Shown in pieces: positions 1 through 7,261 of a stretch of 9,597 nt of DNA. Both the position numbers and the translations under genes were made by a program. The stretch's first letter is position 1, and every line of letters begins with the position of its first letter. The notes under the pieces are model-generated. The model had not been told where the DNA came from. It worked only from the letters and a program-made list of their open reading frames with translations, and did not search any database. Origin of the DNA: an uncultured bacterium (GTDB lineage: Bacteria; Patescibacteriota; Gracilibacteria; Absconditabacterales; Absconditicoccaceae); contig CALCYP010000013.1 in the NCBI GenBank assembly GCA_937906635.1, forward strand, positions 1 through 9,597. Direction: 5' to 3'.

Positions 1-94
1 AGCTGTAATGGAAGCCTACTGATTTTCTACAAAAATGTCTGAATCTGATATAGTTTCCAGATTGATGGAAATGTATCAGGAGCTTGTGAAGTAA
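1..94 (+). CDS. C-terminal end of an unidentified protein (5' truncated by window edge)
   Basis: The reading frame that starts at base 2 runs 30 codons to a TAA stop at 92-94 and gives AVMEAYGFSTKMSESDIVSR followed by LMEMYQELVK. One TGA falls in the Gly position of EAYGF, as expected under the recoded UGA of this genome. The tail is an amphipathic helix of the kind that closes many GT-B glycosyltransferases, but 30 residues are too few to assign a family, so that is only a guess. It ends about 55 bases before a terminator hairpin that lies between it and the convergent minus-strand gene. Confidence is good that this is a real coding end and low on function. Confidence 0.6.
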
Positions 95-146
95 AATTTG
101 GAAAGTATTGACGACTATGAAGTGATATATGAGGTATTTTTTCAAT

Positions 147-174
147 AAAAAAAACTTCCAATTATTGGAAGTTT
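147..174 (-). terminator. Intrinsic terminator of the minus-strand surface-protein gene
   Basis: The stem AAACTTCC (152-159) pairs with GGAAGTTT (167-174) across a 7-base loop, and the inverted repeat continues into the loop. On the minus strand the stem is followed directly by a run of T (A-tract at 147-154 on the plus strand), the classic rho-independent layout. It lies 36 bases past the stop of the minus-strand gene. It could also stop the plus-strand gene ending at 94, but the plus-side T-tract is poor (GTTTCGTATT). Confidence 0.8.
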
Positions 175-209
175 CGTATTCGATGCTTTTAAACTATATT
201 GATCTTTTA

Positions 210-1178
210 TTAAGCTTTTCTCCTTGCAATTCTATATACCAGATATAGTAGTAATGTACCAAATATGATGTACATAATGTTTTCTTTTGGTCAAACTACC
301 ACGGGTTTTACTACTGTGCTGGTAGGTGTAACAGGTGTCACTTGAGGTGTAGTTGATTCTTGGTAGTGTGCTGTATAATTAATTTCTTGAGAACCATCTG
401 ATGGTCTTATTTTAAAAATATGATCTCAATCGTGTTTTTTGTCTGTAGTAAATGATTTTTGTTCACTATTTACGTTTCATAGTCCTACAAAGGCTCATTT
501 GCTTTCATCCCAGAGGAATATATCTAAATTTACATTTGCAAATGAATTCCATGTCAACTTTATTTTGTTTCAATCATAGACATGAGATATTCATGTGATG
601 GAGTATATATTTGTTGATCACGGATTTTTGTGATTTTCACAATCATTTCATTCTCAGTAAAATTTATCTTGTATTATGAAACAAGGGTCACTTCAATTTG
701 CTGTTGAATCATTTCATACGCTATCAGCAATTTGTAAAAATTGATTTGCATCTCCAGCTGAACAACTTCAATTGAATATTCAAGTACTACTAAAATCCAG
801 AGGTGTAGCATATATGTAGTATATATCTGAAGAATTTAGTTCTGTCGTGGGTAATGAGACTGAAAATTTATTTCAATTCATTGAGACATCATCAATACAT
901 CGATAAGCAGTTGGATTTTTTTGAGCCTTTTGTGTAGTGGCAACAAAGAGATAACTATTAATGTCTTTTGTTCAATTTTTTATGATTGGAGAATCTATAT
1001 CGATGAAAGAGTTTGAGACACTCACAATTGTCAGTGAATCTCTGGATGTGTATCAGTAAGATCATTGTTGTGCTTCAGCATAGTCCAAAAAATCTAATAT
1101 TGAGTCGGCATTTATTATTCAGATGCTGATTATTGATCAAAATAATAGTGAAAATGTTAATAGCAATTTCTTTTTCAT
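210..1178 (-). CDS. Exported surface protein with FN3-like domain, Thr/Pro stalk and C-terminal membrane anchor
   Basis: The frame gives 322 residues with many TGA codons read as Gly and ends in TAA. It starts with a textbook signal peptide (MKKKLLLTFSLLFGSIISIG, then IINA before D25, probable cleavage there). The middle is Ser/Asn/Asp-rich with several Cys. Around residues 195-265 there is a beta-rich stretch with a fibronectin-III-like pattern (KIKLTW, then DIFLWD, then HIFKIRPSDG). Next come a Thr/Pro-rich stalk (about 274-292, TTPQVTPVTPTSTVV) and a C-terminal anchor: VVVGPKEN, a hydrophobic segment (about 301-316) and a basic tail RIARRKA. This tripartite GPxE-helix-Arg/Lys end looks like a sorting or anchoring signal; that is inference. 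The first ATG after an open upstream stretch was chosen because it gives the signal peptide. No Shine-Dalgarno is visible. It is transcribed alone and ends at a terminator. Specific function is unknown; adhesion or host contact is only a guess. Confidence 0.85.
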
Positions 1179-1218
1179 TGGTTGTTTTGTATTTTATAAA
1201 ACAGATTATTTATATAGA

Positions 1219-1248
1219 AATATATTATTTTTTTAATAGAATTTTCAA
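1219..1248 (-). promoter_or_regulatory. Possible sigma70-type promoter for the surface-protein gene
   Basis: On the minus strand, TTGAAA (1243-1248) and TATATT (1219-1224) are separated by 18 bases, about 40 bases upstream of the ATG at 1178. The region is so AT-rich that such matches occur by chance, so support is modest. Confidence 0.35.
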
Positions 1249-1288
1249 CAGAAAGTTAACAATATTTGATGAAAAAATGTTAAAAGAT

Positions 1289-1316
1289 TTGACAATAATT
1301 GAGATTGTGATATAGT
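1289..1316 (+). promoter_or_regulatory. Sigma70-type promoter upstream of the DUF502-mltG pair
   Basis: A perfect -35 hexamer TTGACA (1289-1294) and a near-consensus -10 TATAGT (1311-1316) are spaced by 16 bases, which would start transcription near 1323 and leave a leader of about 97 bases. A second candidate, TTGATA (1362-1367) with TATATT (1384-1389) and a 16-base spacer, would give a leader of only about 24 bases. The 1179-1419 gap holds nothing else that I can recognise. Confidence 0.5.
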
Positions 1317-1419
1317 TTGGTTATCAAAAAGAATTATTTTTGTAAAATTGTCAATTTGATATTGATATGTTTTAAAAAAAAATTATATTATCGTAGTAAA
1401 ATAAAAAAATGAAAACACT

Positions 1420-2112
1420 ATGAAAAATAAAAAATTTAAAAACTTAATTAGAGGATTTGTGACAGTTTTGCCAGTAATCTTGTTTATAGTAATCATTAAG
1501 TGGCTTTTTTCATTGATGATGTCATCAGTCTCATGGATAGGAGATTTAATCTCAAAAAATTTTGTTCATGAAATTCCTAGTTATGTAATCAATATTATTA
1601 GCTTTGTTGTACTTGTCTTTTTGGTGTGGTTAGTCGGTGTGATAATGAATGAGAAACATTTGGGTAAAAAATTGAAGCAATGGTTTGCTCCGCTTGTATC
1701 CAAAGTACCTCTTTTAAGTTCCTTATTCAAAATTACGAATCAAGTCACTCATACACTACAAAATACTAATTCATTTAGGGAGACTGTACTATTGAAATTC
1801 CCTACAGAATACACTTATTCTGTCGGCTTTATTACCGGTGAACATCCTAAACTTGTTGAACATTTCCTCAAAAATTCTAATTTAGTTACAGTTTTTGTTC
1901 CTACGACACCAAATCCGACTAATGGATATTTGATTGTCGTTGATTCCAAAGAGTTGATTCATACTGATATTCCGGTTTCTGTTGCTGTTTCATATATAAT
2001 ATCTATGGGAACGACTGGGGTGTCTGATGAGCTCTTAAAGTCTGCTCAGGTTTCTGAGTGAGACTTTTTTTCAAATACATTTGAAATGTTTTCTCCTTTT
2101 ATTATGTTTTAG
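1420..2112 (+). CDS. DUF502 family membrane protein
   Basis: The frame gives 230 residues ending in TAG; a TGA at 2059-2061 near the C-terminus is a Gly codon, and a standard-code annotation would stop there 17 residues early. Two membrane helices are clear, about residues 12-34 (RGFVTVLPVILFIVIIKWLF) and 54-76. The family signatures are strong: the N-terminal RGFVTVLP, the amphipathic VPLLSSLFKITNQV (97-110), VGFITGEH, and above all VFVPTTPNPTNGYL followed by SYIISMG near the end. DUF502 proteins are widespread inner-membrane proteins of unknown biochemical role. The ATG at 1420 is the only start in frame with the N-terminal helix; an ATG at 1409 is out of frame. It is probably cotranscribed with mltG, which begins 30 bases after the stop. 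Confidence 0.9.
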
Positions 2113-2142
2113 GTTGTTATTTTTTATATTGTTTCAAAAATT

Positions 2143-3180
2143 ATGAGTTTTCAAAAAAAGAAGAAAAAGTCTTTTAAATTTGGTCGGCTAATCGTTGTAT
2201 TGATTATTTGAATTTTTATCTTAAAATCGGCATTTTGAGATGTCTCATTGACAAAAAATATCAAGATAGTCAGTTGAGATAGCTTTTCAAAATTTATGTC
2301 TGATTTGCCAAAACTTAAGCAGTTCGGTTTAAAATTTCGTGTAAAACATTCAAAATCGATTTTGGATATTTCAAAGATAGAGGAGTGAACTTATGTTTTT
2401 TCTGGAGATTATTCTCAAAAAGACTTTTTAAAAGTAATCGCAGATGGACCAAAAACTATGTATCAGAGATATACTGTATTGGAATGACGATCAATATATG
2501 ATATTGATGATGATTTGACTAAAAAATGAATTATTTCTCAGTGAGAATATATCGATTTCGTGACTGATTCTACTTACATTTCCAGGTACCAAAATAGATA
2601 TGAATTTCTATCAAAAGCATGAAATATAAATTCATTAGAATGATTTTTGTATCCGGATACATACAATATAGATGTTCAATGAAATTTTATTGATCAGCTT
2701 GTTTATTTACAGCTGGATAATTTTAATAATAAAGTTTGGCAAGTATATAGTTCAAAAGTGTCTTCTTTTTCAAAATTGAATTGGTATGATATTGTAATTC
2801 TTGCAAGTATCATAGAAAAAGAGGAAAAAAACAATTCTAATAAGCCGACAGTAGCTTGAATTTTCTTAAATAGATTAGATTCAAAAATGTTGCTTTGAGC
2901 TGATATTACACTTTGTTATGGATTTGCTAAACCATATAGTGAATGTACTCCAAATGTTATCGCAAAAAATGTAAATGATTCAAATAATAAATACAATACA
3001 CGTGCTGTTGCATGACTCACACCGACTCCAATTTCAAATCCTGCCGTGACAACTATTTCAGCTGTGTTAAATTATACAAAGACAGATTATCTATATTATT
3101 TACACGATAATTCTTGAGTTATCCATTACTGAAAAACATTGTCTGAGCATAATGCAAATAAACAGAAATATTTGAATTAG
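2143..3180 (+). CDS. mltG: Endolytic murein transglycosylase MltG (YceG-like)
   Basis: The product is 345 residues with about 15 TGA-encoded glycines and a TAG stop. MltG is a membrane-anchored lytic transglycosylase that cuts nascent glycan strands and is thought to set their length. The N-terminus is Lys-rich (residues 2-9) and followed by one membrane helix (about 15-32). A LysM-like segment follows (about 107-135, TVLEG then IYDIDDDLTKKGII). The catalytic region contains SLEGFLYPDTYNI (164-176), ASIIEKE with the predicted catalytic Glu at 225 (E218 in the E. coli enzyme), GIFLNRL, LGADITLCYG, YNTRAVAGLTPTPISNP and the closing HYGKTLSEHN. The family's usual GLPPGPISNPG reads GLTPTPISNPA here. 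Length matches the family (about 340). Only the ATG at 2143 fits, because an in-frame stop lies at 2110. No Shine-Dalgarno is visible. It follows DUF502 closely, and its stop overlaps the stop of the opposing gene. Confidence 0.95.
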
Positions 3181-3854
3181 GGTTGAAAATATTTTTGTAA
3201 TAATCTAATATCGTTATTCAAAATTTCTGGTGGATAGTCTGTATCTTTTATGTATTGGTTTGGGATGATTTTTAACATTTCTTGTCTATAATATCATATC
3301 GTCATAAATCATCCTTGTTGTTCTACGATTCTCCTAATTAAATTTCAAAATTGTCGGAAAAAATATTTTTCGGCATCATTTCATTTTGCTTTAATGATAT
3401 GGTTTATTATCAGATTACTATTATTCCTAATTATTGGTGGATATTTGTTGAGTTCTTTTCATTTTCAGAGATATGGTAGCAAAATTTTAAAAAGTTCTCT
3501 AAAATTTGTATCATTTAAGTTTAATAATACATTGTTTCAGTTTGAATATACTATGTTTGGATATTTTTTTAAATAGTCATTTAGTTCTCATTCTAATTGT
3601 GATTTTTCTGCTGGTGTTAGCGAAAAAGTGACATCTTTTTCAAAATAAATTAGAGTTCATTTAATTATTTTTTGCTTTATATCATCTTGTAATATTTCAT
3701 GAATTTCATTTGACGATATTTTATATGATTTTTTTTCGTTATTTACTGAGAAATTATCAAAAATCTCTTGATTTTTGCTATTATCATATCAATTTGCAAA
3801 AGTGGTCGTACTTTGTCCTGATAATAACATTCATAGTAATATTTCTTTTTTCAT
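3177..3854 (-). CDS. Putative exported protein of unknown function
   Basis: The minus-strand frame is open for 225 codons with about ten TGA codons read as Gly and ends in TAA (3177-3179). The first 21 residues (MKKEILLGMLLSGQSTTTFA) resemble a short signal peptide, though the hydrophobic core is weak. The rest is Asn/Lys/Ile-rich and soluble in character, with motifs I do not recognise: TFSLTPAEKSQLEGELNDYL, then LLPYLGKGKELNKYPPIIR, then FFRQFGNLIRRIVEQQ, GFMTIGYYRQEML and a final LLQKYFQP. The TPAE plus helix pattern is helical. It lies downstream of the DUF177 gene on the same strand, 70 bases apart with a hairpin between them, and converges on mltG with overlapping stops. I see no family match. 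Coding is well supported by the sustained frame with Gly-read TGA and the signal-like start. Confidence 0.75.
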
Positions 3855-3876
3855 AGAAAGGTTTAATTAATTAAAT

Positions 3877-3908
3877 GTTAAGAACTCAAAATAGATTTGA
3901 TTCTTAAC
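3877..3908 (-). terminator. Possible hairpin after the DUF177 gene
   Basis: GTTAAGAA (3877-3884) and TTCTTAAC (3901-3908) form an 8-base AT-rich stem with a 16-base loop, between the DUF177 stop and the start of the next minus-strand gene. On that strand it is followed by ATTTAATTAATT, a weak U-rich tail. It may be a weak terminator or a processing stem; if it is inactive, the two genes form one operon. Confidence 0.35.
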
Positions 3909-3924
3909 TTATTAATTTGTTTTT

Positions 3925-4416
3925 TTATCTGAAATTTATATTTCCTGTTCATTCAAAGATATCTAAATCTCAATCTTCCATTTCTCCATTTTCTTCATCT
4001 TGTTTTAGACAATTTTCACATTTTTTTGTGAAAGGTTCTTGTAACAATATAGCGTTTATTATCATATCTTTTACATCGATTGTTTCATTTTTGTCTATCA
4101 AAAATATTTCATCATCTCAATCATAATCTTTGTCAAATTCTACTTGAAATCTGGCTGTGTAATTTTCTACTTTCACGTTTCTTTTGTATAAGTTTGTACA
4201 TCTATCACATGGCTCTTTAATAGTGCAAGTCACATCTTCCAATGTCACCAATAGCGATTCTTTATCAAAAGATTGTATCAATATTTTTCCGCTAATTCAT
4301 TCTTTTGTGAGTCATTCTATTTCTGGAATCATTTCTTTTTCAAAGTTAATCTCATCTCTTTTTCAGGCAGAAAGTAGCAAATCTCCCACATTTATTATAA
4401 ATTTTGAATTTTTCAT
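3925..4416 (-). CDS. DUF177 / YceD family protein, linked to 23S rRNA accumulation
   Basis: The product is 163 residues with TGA read as Gly at several sites, ending in TAA. The layout is that of the YceD/DUF177 family: an N-terminal half with FIINVGDLL, a central C70-x2-C73 pair inside EPCDRC, an acidic Phe-rich stretch (FQVEFDKDYD), the helix TIDVKDMIINAILLQEP (112-128), and a second C133-x2-C136 pair (KKCENC) that completes a likely zinc-binding site. The family is associated with large-subunit rRNA accumulation in bacteria and plants; in many bacteria the gene sits just before rpmF (L32), but no rpmF follows here. The ATG at 4414-4416 was chosen as the first ATG giving the conserved N-terminus. 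It is divergent from tilS across a 154-base gap that holds a heptamer array. Confidence 0.85.
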
Positions 4417-4443
4417 TGGAATTAATACCGAAATATGTAAAAG

Positions 4444-4499
4444 TAGCTGATAGCCAATAGCTGGTAGCTGATAGCCAATAGCTGGTAGCTGATAGCGAA
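4444..4499. repeat. Heptanucleotide repeat array (TAGCTGA, TAGCCAA, TAGCTGG)
   Basis: Eight consecutive 7-base units occupy this stretch: TAGCTGA, TAGCCAA, TAGCTGG, then the same three again, then TAGCTGA and TAGCGAA. This gives a perfect 21-base super-period for the first 49 bases. Decayed units with the same spacing seem to continue at 4512-4546 (TATAAGC, GATCTGC, TATAAAC, TATTAGT, TGTAAGA). The array lies between the divergent DUF177 and tilS genes, so promoters for both should lie in or beside it; I could not assign them with confidence. Confidence 0.85.
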
Positions 4500-4570
4500 G
4501 GATTTTCTTGTTATAAGCGATCTGCTATAAACTATTAGTTGTAAGAATATTATTTTGTACTCATTTGTCA

Positions 4571-5833
4571 ATGAAAAGTATCAAAGAAAATATTACACTA
4601 TCAAATGAAATTCAGCAAGTGTTTACAAAGCTTTCTGAAAATATTTTTCCAAATACGAAAGTTTTGGTAGCAGTGAGTGGATGACCGGATAGCATGCTTA
4701 CGAGTGTTTTAATTTACAAATATTTTTTGGAAAATAAATTTGATTTAAATAATTTATTTTTTGTCCATTGTAATCATAAAACGAGAGTGGAAACAGATGA
4801 TGAAGAAAAATTTATTCGTTCATTTTTCGACGGATTAATTTTAAATGTTTGTCAGTATGCTTGATCTGATAAATCAGAAAATGTGTTGAGGGAATGGAGA
4901 TATTCAGAGTTTAATAAAATAATTCAAAAAAATAAAATTGGTTTCCTTATTACAGGTCATAATTTGACTGATCGTATTGAATCAACATTTATGAATATGT
5001 GTCGTGGATCTGGATTAAATTGATTTTTGTCTATGAAGTTTGTGGACCAGAATAATTTAATCGATTGAGCAAAAATTTTGAGACCATTGTTATCTTTCAC
5101 AAAAAAGCAAATCGAAAAATTTTGTGATAGCCAAAATATTCCATATAGGATTGATAGTACAAATTTTGATCAAGATACAAGTTTTAGAAATAGAATTAGA
5201 TTGTCGATCTTGCCTAAATTAGCTGAAATTTCAAATAAAAATGATGAATTTTCGTGTTCGTTTTTTGAGTCAATGAAACAAATTTACTATGATATTGAAT
5301 CTAAACAAGATGATTTATATATTTGAAATTTTGTAGCGATAAAAGTATCTCCATATCGAAATGCTGATTTTGCGTTTTTGCGAGACATTCCATTTTGATT
5401 TATTGATGAAAATGTTTTGTTAGCAGTATTGAGAAAGTTTAATGCTTATTTGGATGTCACGAAAAAGACTTTGGATGATTTTTTGCAATTTTTTCATAAG
5501 GCAGAGCAGGGATATAAATATATTAATTGAGTATATTTTTTTATTTCAAATGGGAAAATTTATATCATTAAAGCAAAACAAAATTTTTGGGAAAAGTGTA
5601 TTGAAAAAGAAATTATTATTGATAAAATATGAAATGTTGAGATTTGAAAAAATACAGTAAATATTGATTCAAGTGAGTTTATCGGTAAAGCATTGAGATA
5701 TCCAAAACCTTGAGATAAATTTGGTTCAAAATCTTGGTGAAAATATTGTATCAATAAAAAAATTCCAATTTTTTGGAGAAATTTTGTGCCTGTAGTTGCT
5801 GATTGAAACGAAATATTGAAATATTTCATCTAA
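4571..5833 (+). CDS. tilS: tRNA(Ile)-lysidine synthetase TilS
   Basis: The product is 420 residues, close to the E. coli length, with 12 glycines encoded by TGA and a TAA stop. TilS uses ATP and lysine to convert C34 of tRNA-Ile(CAU) into lysidine, so that the tRNA reads AUA; this genome is rich in ATA codons, which makes the enzyme essential. The N-terminal PP-loop VLVAVSGGPDSML (31-43) is intact, and its second Gly is TGA. It is followed by FFVHCNHKTR, ENVLREWRYSEF, GHNLTDRIES, CRGSGLNGFLSM, ILRPLLSFTK, and RIDSTNFDQDTSFRNRIR, all in family order. The C-terminal domain is recognisable at YPKPGDKF and INKKIPIFWRN. The start is the ATG just before MKSIKEN; no Shine-Dalgarno is visible. A standard-code caller would see only disconnected fragments here. 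Confidence 0.95.
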
Positions 5834-5869
5834 ATTCTTAATTTTTAATTATTAATTCTTAATTTTTAA
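5834..5869. repeat. Heptanucleotide array filling the tilS - membrane protein gap
   Basis: The units are ATTCTTA, ATTTTTA, ATTATTA, ATTCTTA, ATTTTTA plus one A. This is 36 bases with a 21-base super-period: the 15-base word at 5834-5848 recurs exactly at 5855-5869. The array begins at the base after the tilS stop and ends at the base before the next ATG, so it is the entire intergenic region. Confidence 0.8.
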
Positions 5870-6385
5870 ATGGAATATATCACAAAGACAGTCGATTATG
5901 TAAATAATCTCATATGAGAATCCTATATAAAGCCTTGGGTTATTGTTCTTTTGGCTGTGTTGTTTATCGTATGATTGTACTTTTTTTTGTCGATGAAGAT
6001 GGGAAATCTTTCTCAAAATGCGGAGAAAAAAATAACTTATCAATACGATAATATCTTTTATTTATGGTCTTTGTATTACAATAAACATACTGAAAAATTG
6101 AGTACGAATCCATGAGTTATCGTGTTAAAAAGTATTTGGTGATCTGGAAAATCAAAGTATATACCAAATAGACAATTGATACAAGATACTATTTCAAAAA
6201 TTGAAGGTAAAATATGAACTCAAGTAATACCAGATTCTGAATGGAAAACACTTTCAAAGCTTTATAGAAAATATAAAATCAGAAAATTCTTTTCAGTTTT
6301 GCTAAAGACGATAATTGTTTTAATAATAATATTTTTGATTATAATTTTAGCTTGTGTGATATTTTGAAAAACGAGTAACAATTAA
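5870..6385 (+). CDS. Two-helix membrane protein of unknown function
   Basis: The frame gives 171 residues with TGA-encoded glycines and a TAA stop. Membrane segments lie at about residues 22-41 (KPWVIVLLAVLFIVGLYFFL) and 144-166, a very hydrophobic Ile/Leu-rich helix just before the C-terminus. Between them is a soluble domain of about 100 residues rich in Lys, Tyr and Ser, including ITYQYDNIFYLWSLYYNK and SKIEGKIGTQVIPDSEWKTL. The string WGSGKSKY looks like a nucleotide loop but lacks the first Gly of a Walker A motif. I do not recognise the family. It lies 36 bases after tilS on the same strand and may be cotranscribed with it. The ATG at 5870 directly follows the heptamer array, with no Shine-Dalgarno. 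Confidence 0.75.
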
Positions 6386-6444
6386 TAATGAAGGATTTTG
6401 GATTTCTTAAATTATTAATTTAAATTCTGAACTCTTAATTTTCA
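6381..6444. repeat. Degenerate heptanucleotide array between convergent ORFs
   Basis: Seven-base units ATTAATA, ATGAAGG, ATTTTGG, ATTTCTT, then after a one-base slip AATTATT, AATTTAA, ATTCTGA, ACTCTTA, ATTTTCA. The array contains the stop codons of both flanking ORFs (TAA at 6383-6385 and, on the minus strand, at 6435-6437). It is more degenerate than the other arrays. Confidence 0.55.
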
Positions 6445-6623
6445 TAGCTTCTTTTTTTTGCCAGATCTTTTTCTCGTTTATCCATACTAATTGGAATTTG
6501 ATTTTTGTCCAAAATTTTAGATCATTCGTTTCAAATGGTTTCAGAAATATCTTTTTTTCATACTGCTAATTTTTTGGTATCGGTTCATATTGTCGCACTT
6601 AATTCTTTTTTTTGGTCTTCCAT
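6435..6623 (-). CDS. Small lysine-rich hypothetical protein
   Basis: A 62-codon frame on the minus strand runs from the ATG at 6621-6623 to TAA. It gives a charged, soluble, probably helical peptide beginning MEDQKKELSATIGTDTKKLA and ending DKREKDLAKKRSYEN. Four TGA codons fall where Gly is plausible, including the repeated AVGKKDISETIGNEGSK segment, and the frame is continuous only under the recoded UGA. It converges with the 171-residue membrane protein and lies between two heptamer arrays. No Shine-Dalgarno or recognised family was found. Amino-acid composition resembles a real small protein more than chance AT-rich translation, but its size makes the call uncertain. Confidence 0.5.
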
Positions 6624-6630
6624 TATTTTA

Positions 6631-6665
6631 ATTAACAATTAAAAATTAATAATTATGAATTTTTG
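6631..6665. repeat. Heptanucleotide repeat array (ATTAACA, ATTAAAA, ATTAATA)
   Basis: The consecutive units ATTAACA, ATTAAAA, ATTAATA, ATTATGA, ATTTTTG start 8 bases upstream of the small minus-strand ORF. The rest of the gap to 6768 is AT-rich and holds only the candidate tRNA promoter. Confidence 0.65.
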
Positions 6666-6722
6666 ATGATTTCTTATATTCAAAAATAATTTTAAAATCA
6701 AGGGATTTTTTTGCAATTTCTG

Positions 6723-6750
6723 TTGATTTTTGTTATTAAAAAAATATAAG
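6723..6750 (+). promoter_or_regulatory. Candidate promoter of tRNA-Arg
   Basis: TTGATT (6723-6728) and TATAAG (6745-6750) are spaced by 16 bases and would start transcription near 6757, about 12 bases before the tRNA. The transcript could run on into rpsO, since I see no strong terminator between them. Confidence 0.4.
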
Positions 6751-6768
6751 AATATGAAGGTGTTTTGT

Positions 6769-6841
6769 GCTCCCATAGTTCAGCTGGATAGAATAGCTCT
6801 CTCCTAAGGAGTAGATACAGGTTCGAGTCCTGTTGGGAGTA
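6769..6841 (+). tRNA. tRNA-Arg (anticodon CCU)
   Basis: The cloverleaf folds by hand. The acceptor stem GCTCCCA pairs with TGGGAGT (one G-U), with A as the discriminator base. The D arm GTTC/GAAT has a GG-containing loop. The anticodon stem GCTCT/GGAGT holds the loop CTCCTAA, which sets the anticodon as CCT. The T arm ACAGG/CCTGT carries TTCGAGT. CCA is not encoded. It reads AGG, and AGA/AGG dominate arginine usage in this window. It is followed 91 bases later by rpsO. Confidence 0.93.
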
Positions 6842-6932
6842 ATTTTGGACATTTTGGTCGGAATTGTATTTTTGAAGCAGATAATCTGACTAATTTGTCT
6901 ATCGTATTTTTATCTTTTTTAATTTTATTATT

Positions 6933-7187
6933 ATGGCAGAAAAGAAAACTGTTAGCCAATTTCAGAGACATGACAAAGACACTTGATCTCCAGAATTTCA
7001 AGTAGGATTATTGTCTGATGAAATTACTGTACTTCAAAATCATTTGCAATTACACCCAAAAGATTTTGATGCAAAGAGATCTTTGTTAAAAAAAGTAGCT
7101 AAAAGGAGAAATCTACTAAAGTACATCAAAAATGCTGATGTAGATTCTTATTCAAAGGTTTCAAAGAAAGTTGGTGTAAGAGTTTAA
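6933..7187 (+). CDS. rpsO: 30S ribosomal protein S15 (uS15)
   Basis: The product is 84 residues (family about 88) with the full S15 signature: FQRHDKDTGSPEFQVGLLS (10-28), LQNHLQLHPKDFDAKRSLL, VAKRRNLLKYIKN and the C-terminal YSKVSKKVGVRV. S15 binds the central domain of 16S rRNA early in 30S assembly. The near-invariant Gly18 of DTGSPE is encoded by TGA, which makes this the cleanest single proof of UGA = Gly in the window. The ATG at 6933 gives the usual short N-terminus; the upstream sequence is T/A-rich and has no Shine-Dalgarno. It sits 74 bases upstream of rpsA on the same strand. Confidence 0.97.
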
Positions 7188-7261
7188 TTTATTCAATAAC
7201 ATATCAAAATGTGAACAGACTAAATTAAATTTATTTTTATTTTTTTAAGTTTTATATTATA

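Noticed and set aside
1133..1315. A 60-codon plus-strand ORF rich in Ile, Phe and Tyr.
   Set aside because: It overlaps the start and signal peptide of the minus-strand surface protein and the gap upstream of it. Its composition is what AT-rich DNA gives by chance.
3394..3576. Plus-strand ORF with a hydrophobic start.
   Set aside because: It is the reverse-strand shadow of the 225-residue exported-protein gene; the minus frame is continuous with TGA as Gly.
3917..4450. Two plus-strand ORFs rich in Ser and Phe (3917-4126 and 4184-4450).
   Set aside because: Both are shadows of the DUF177 gene on the minus strand, whose two Cys pairs and family motifs are clear.
4444..4499. A CRISPR array.
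   Set aside because: Units are 7 or 21 bases with no spacers and no cas genes nearby.
6128..6150. A Walker A loop (WGSGKS) in the 171-residue membrane protein.
   Set aside because: The first Gly of GxxxxGK[ST] is absent, and no Walker B or other nucleotide-binding motif is seen.
6933..7187. TGA codons as selenocysteine sites.
   Set aside because: TGA is used many times per gene at Gly columns in ordinary ribosomal and tRNA-modifying proteins, and no SECIS-like hairpins follow the codons.
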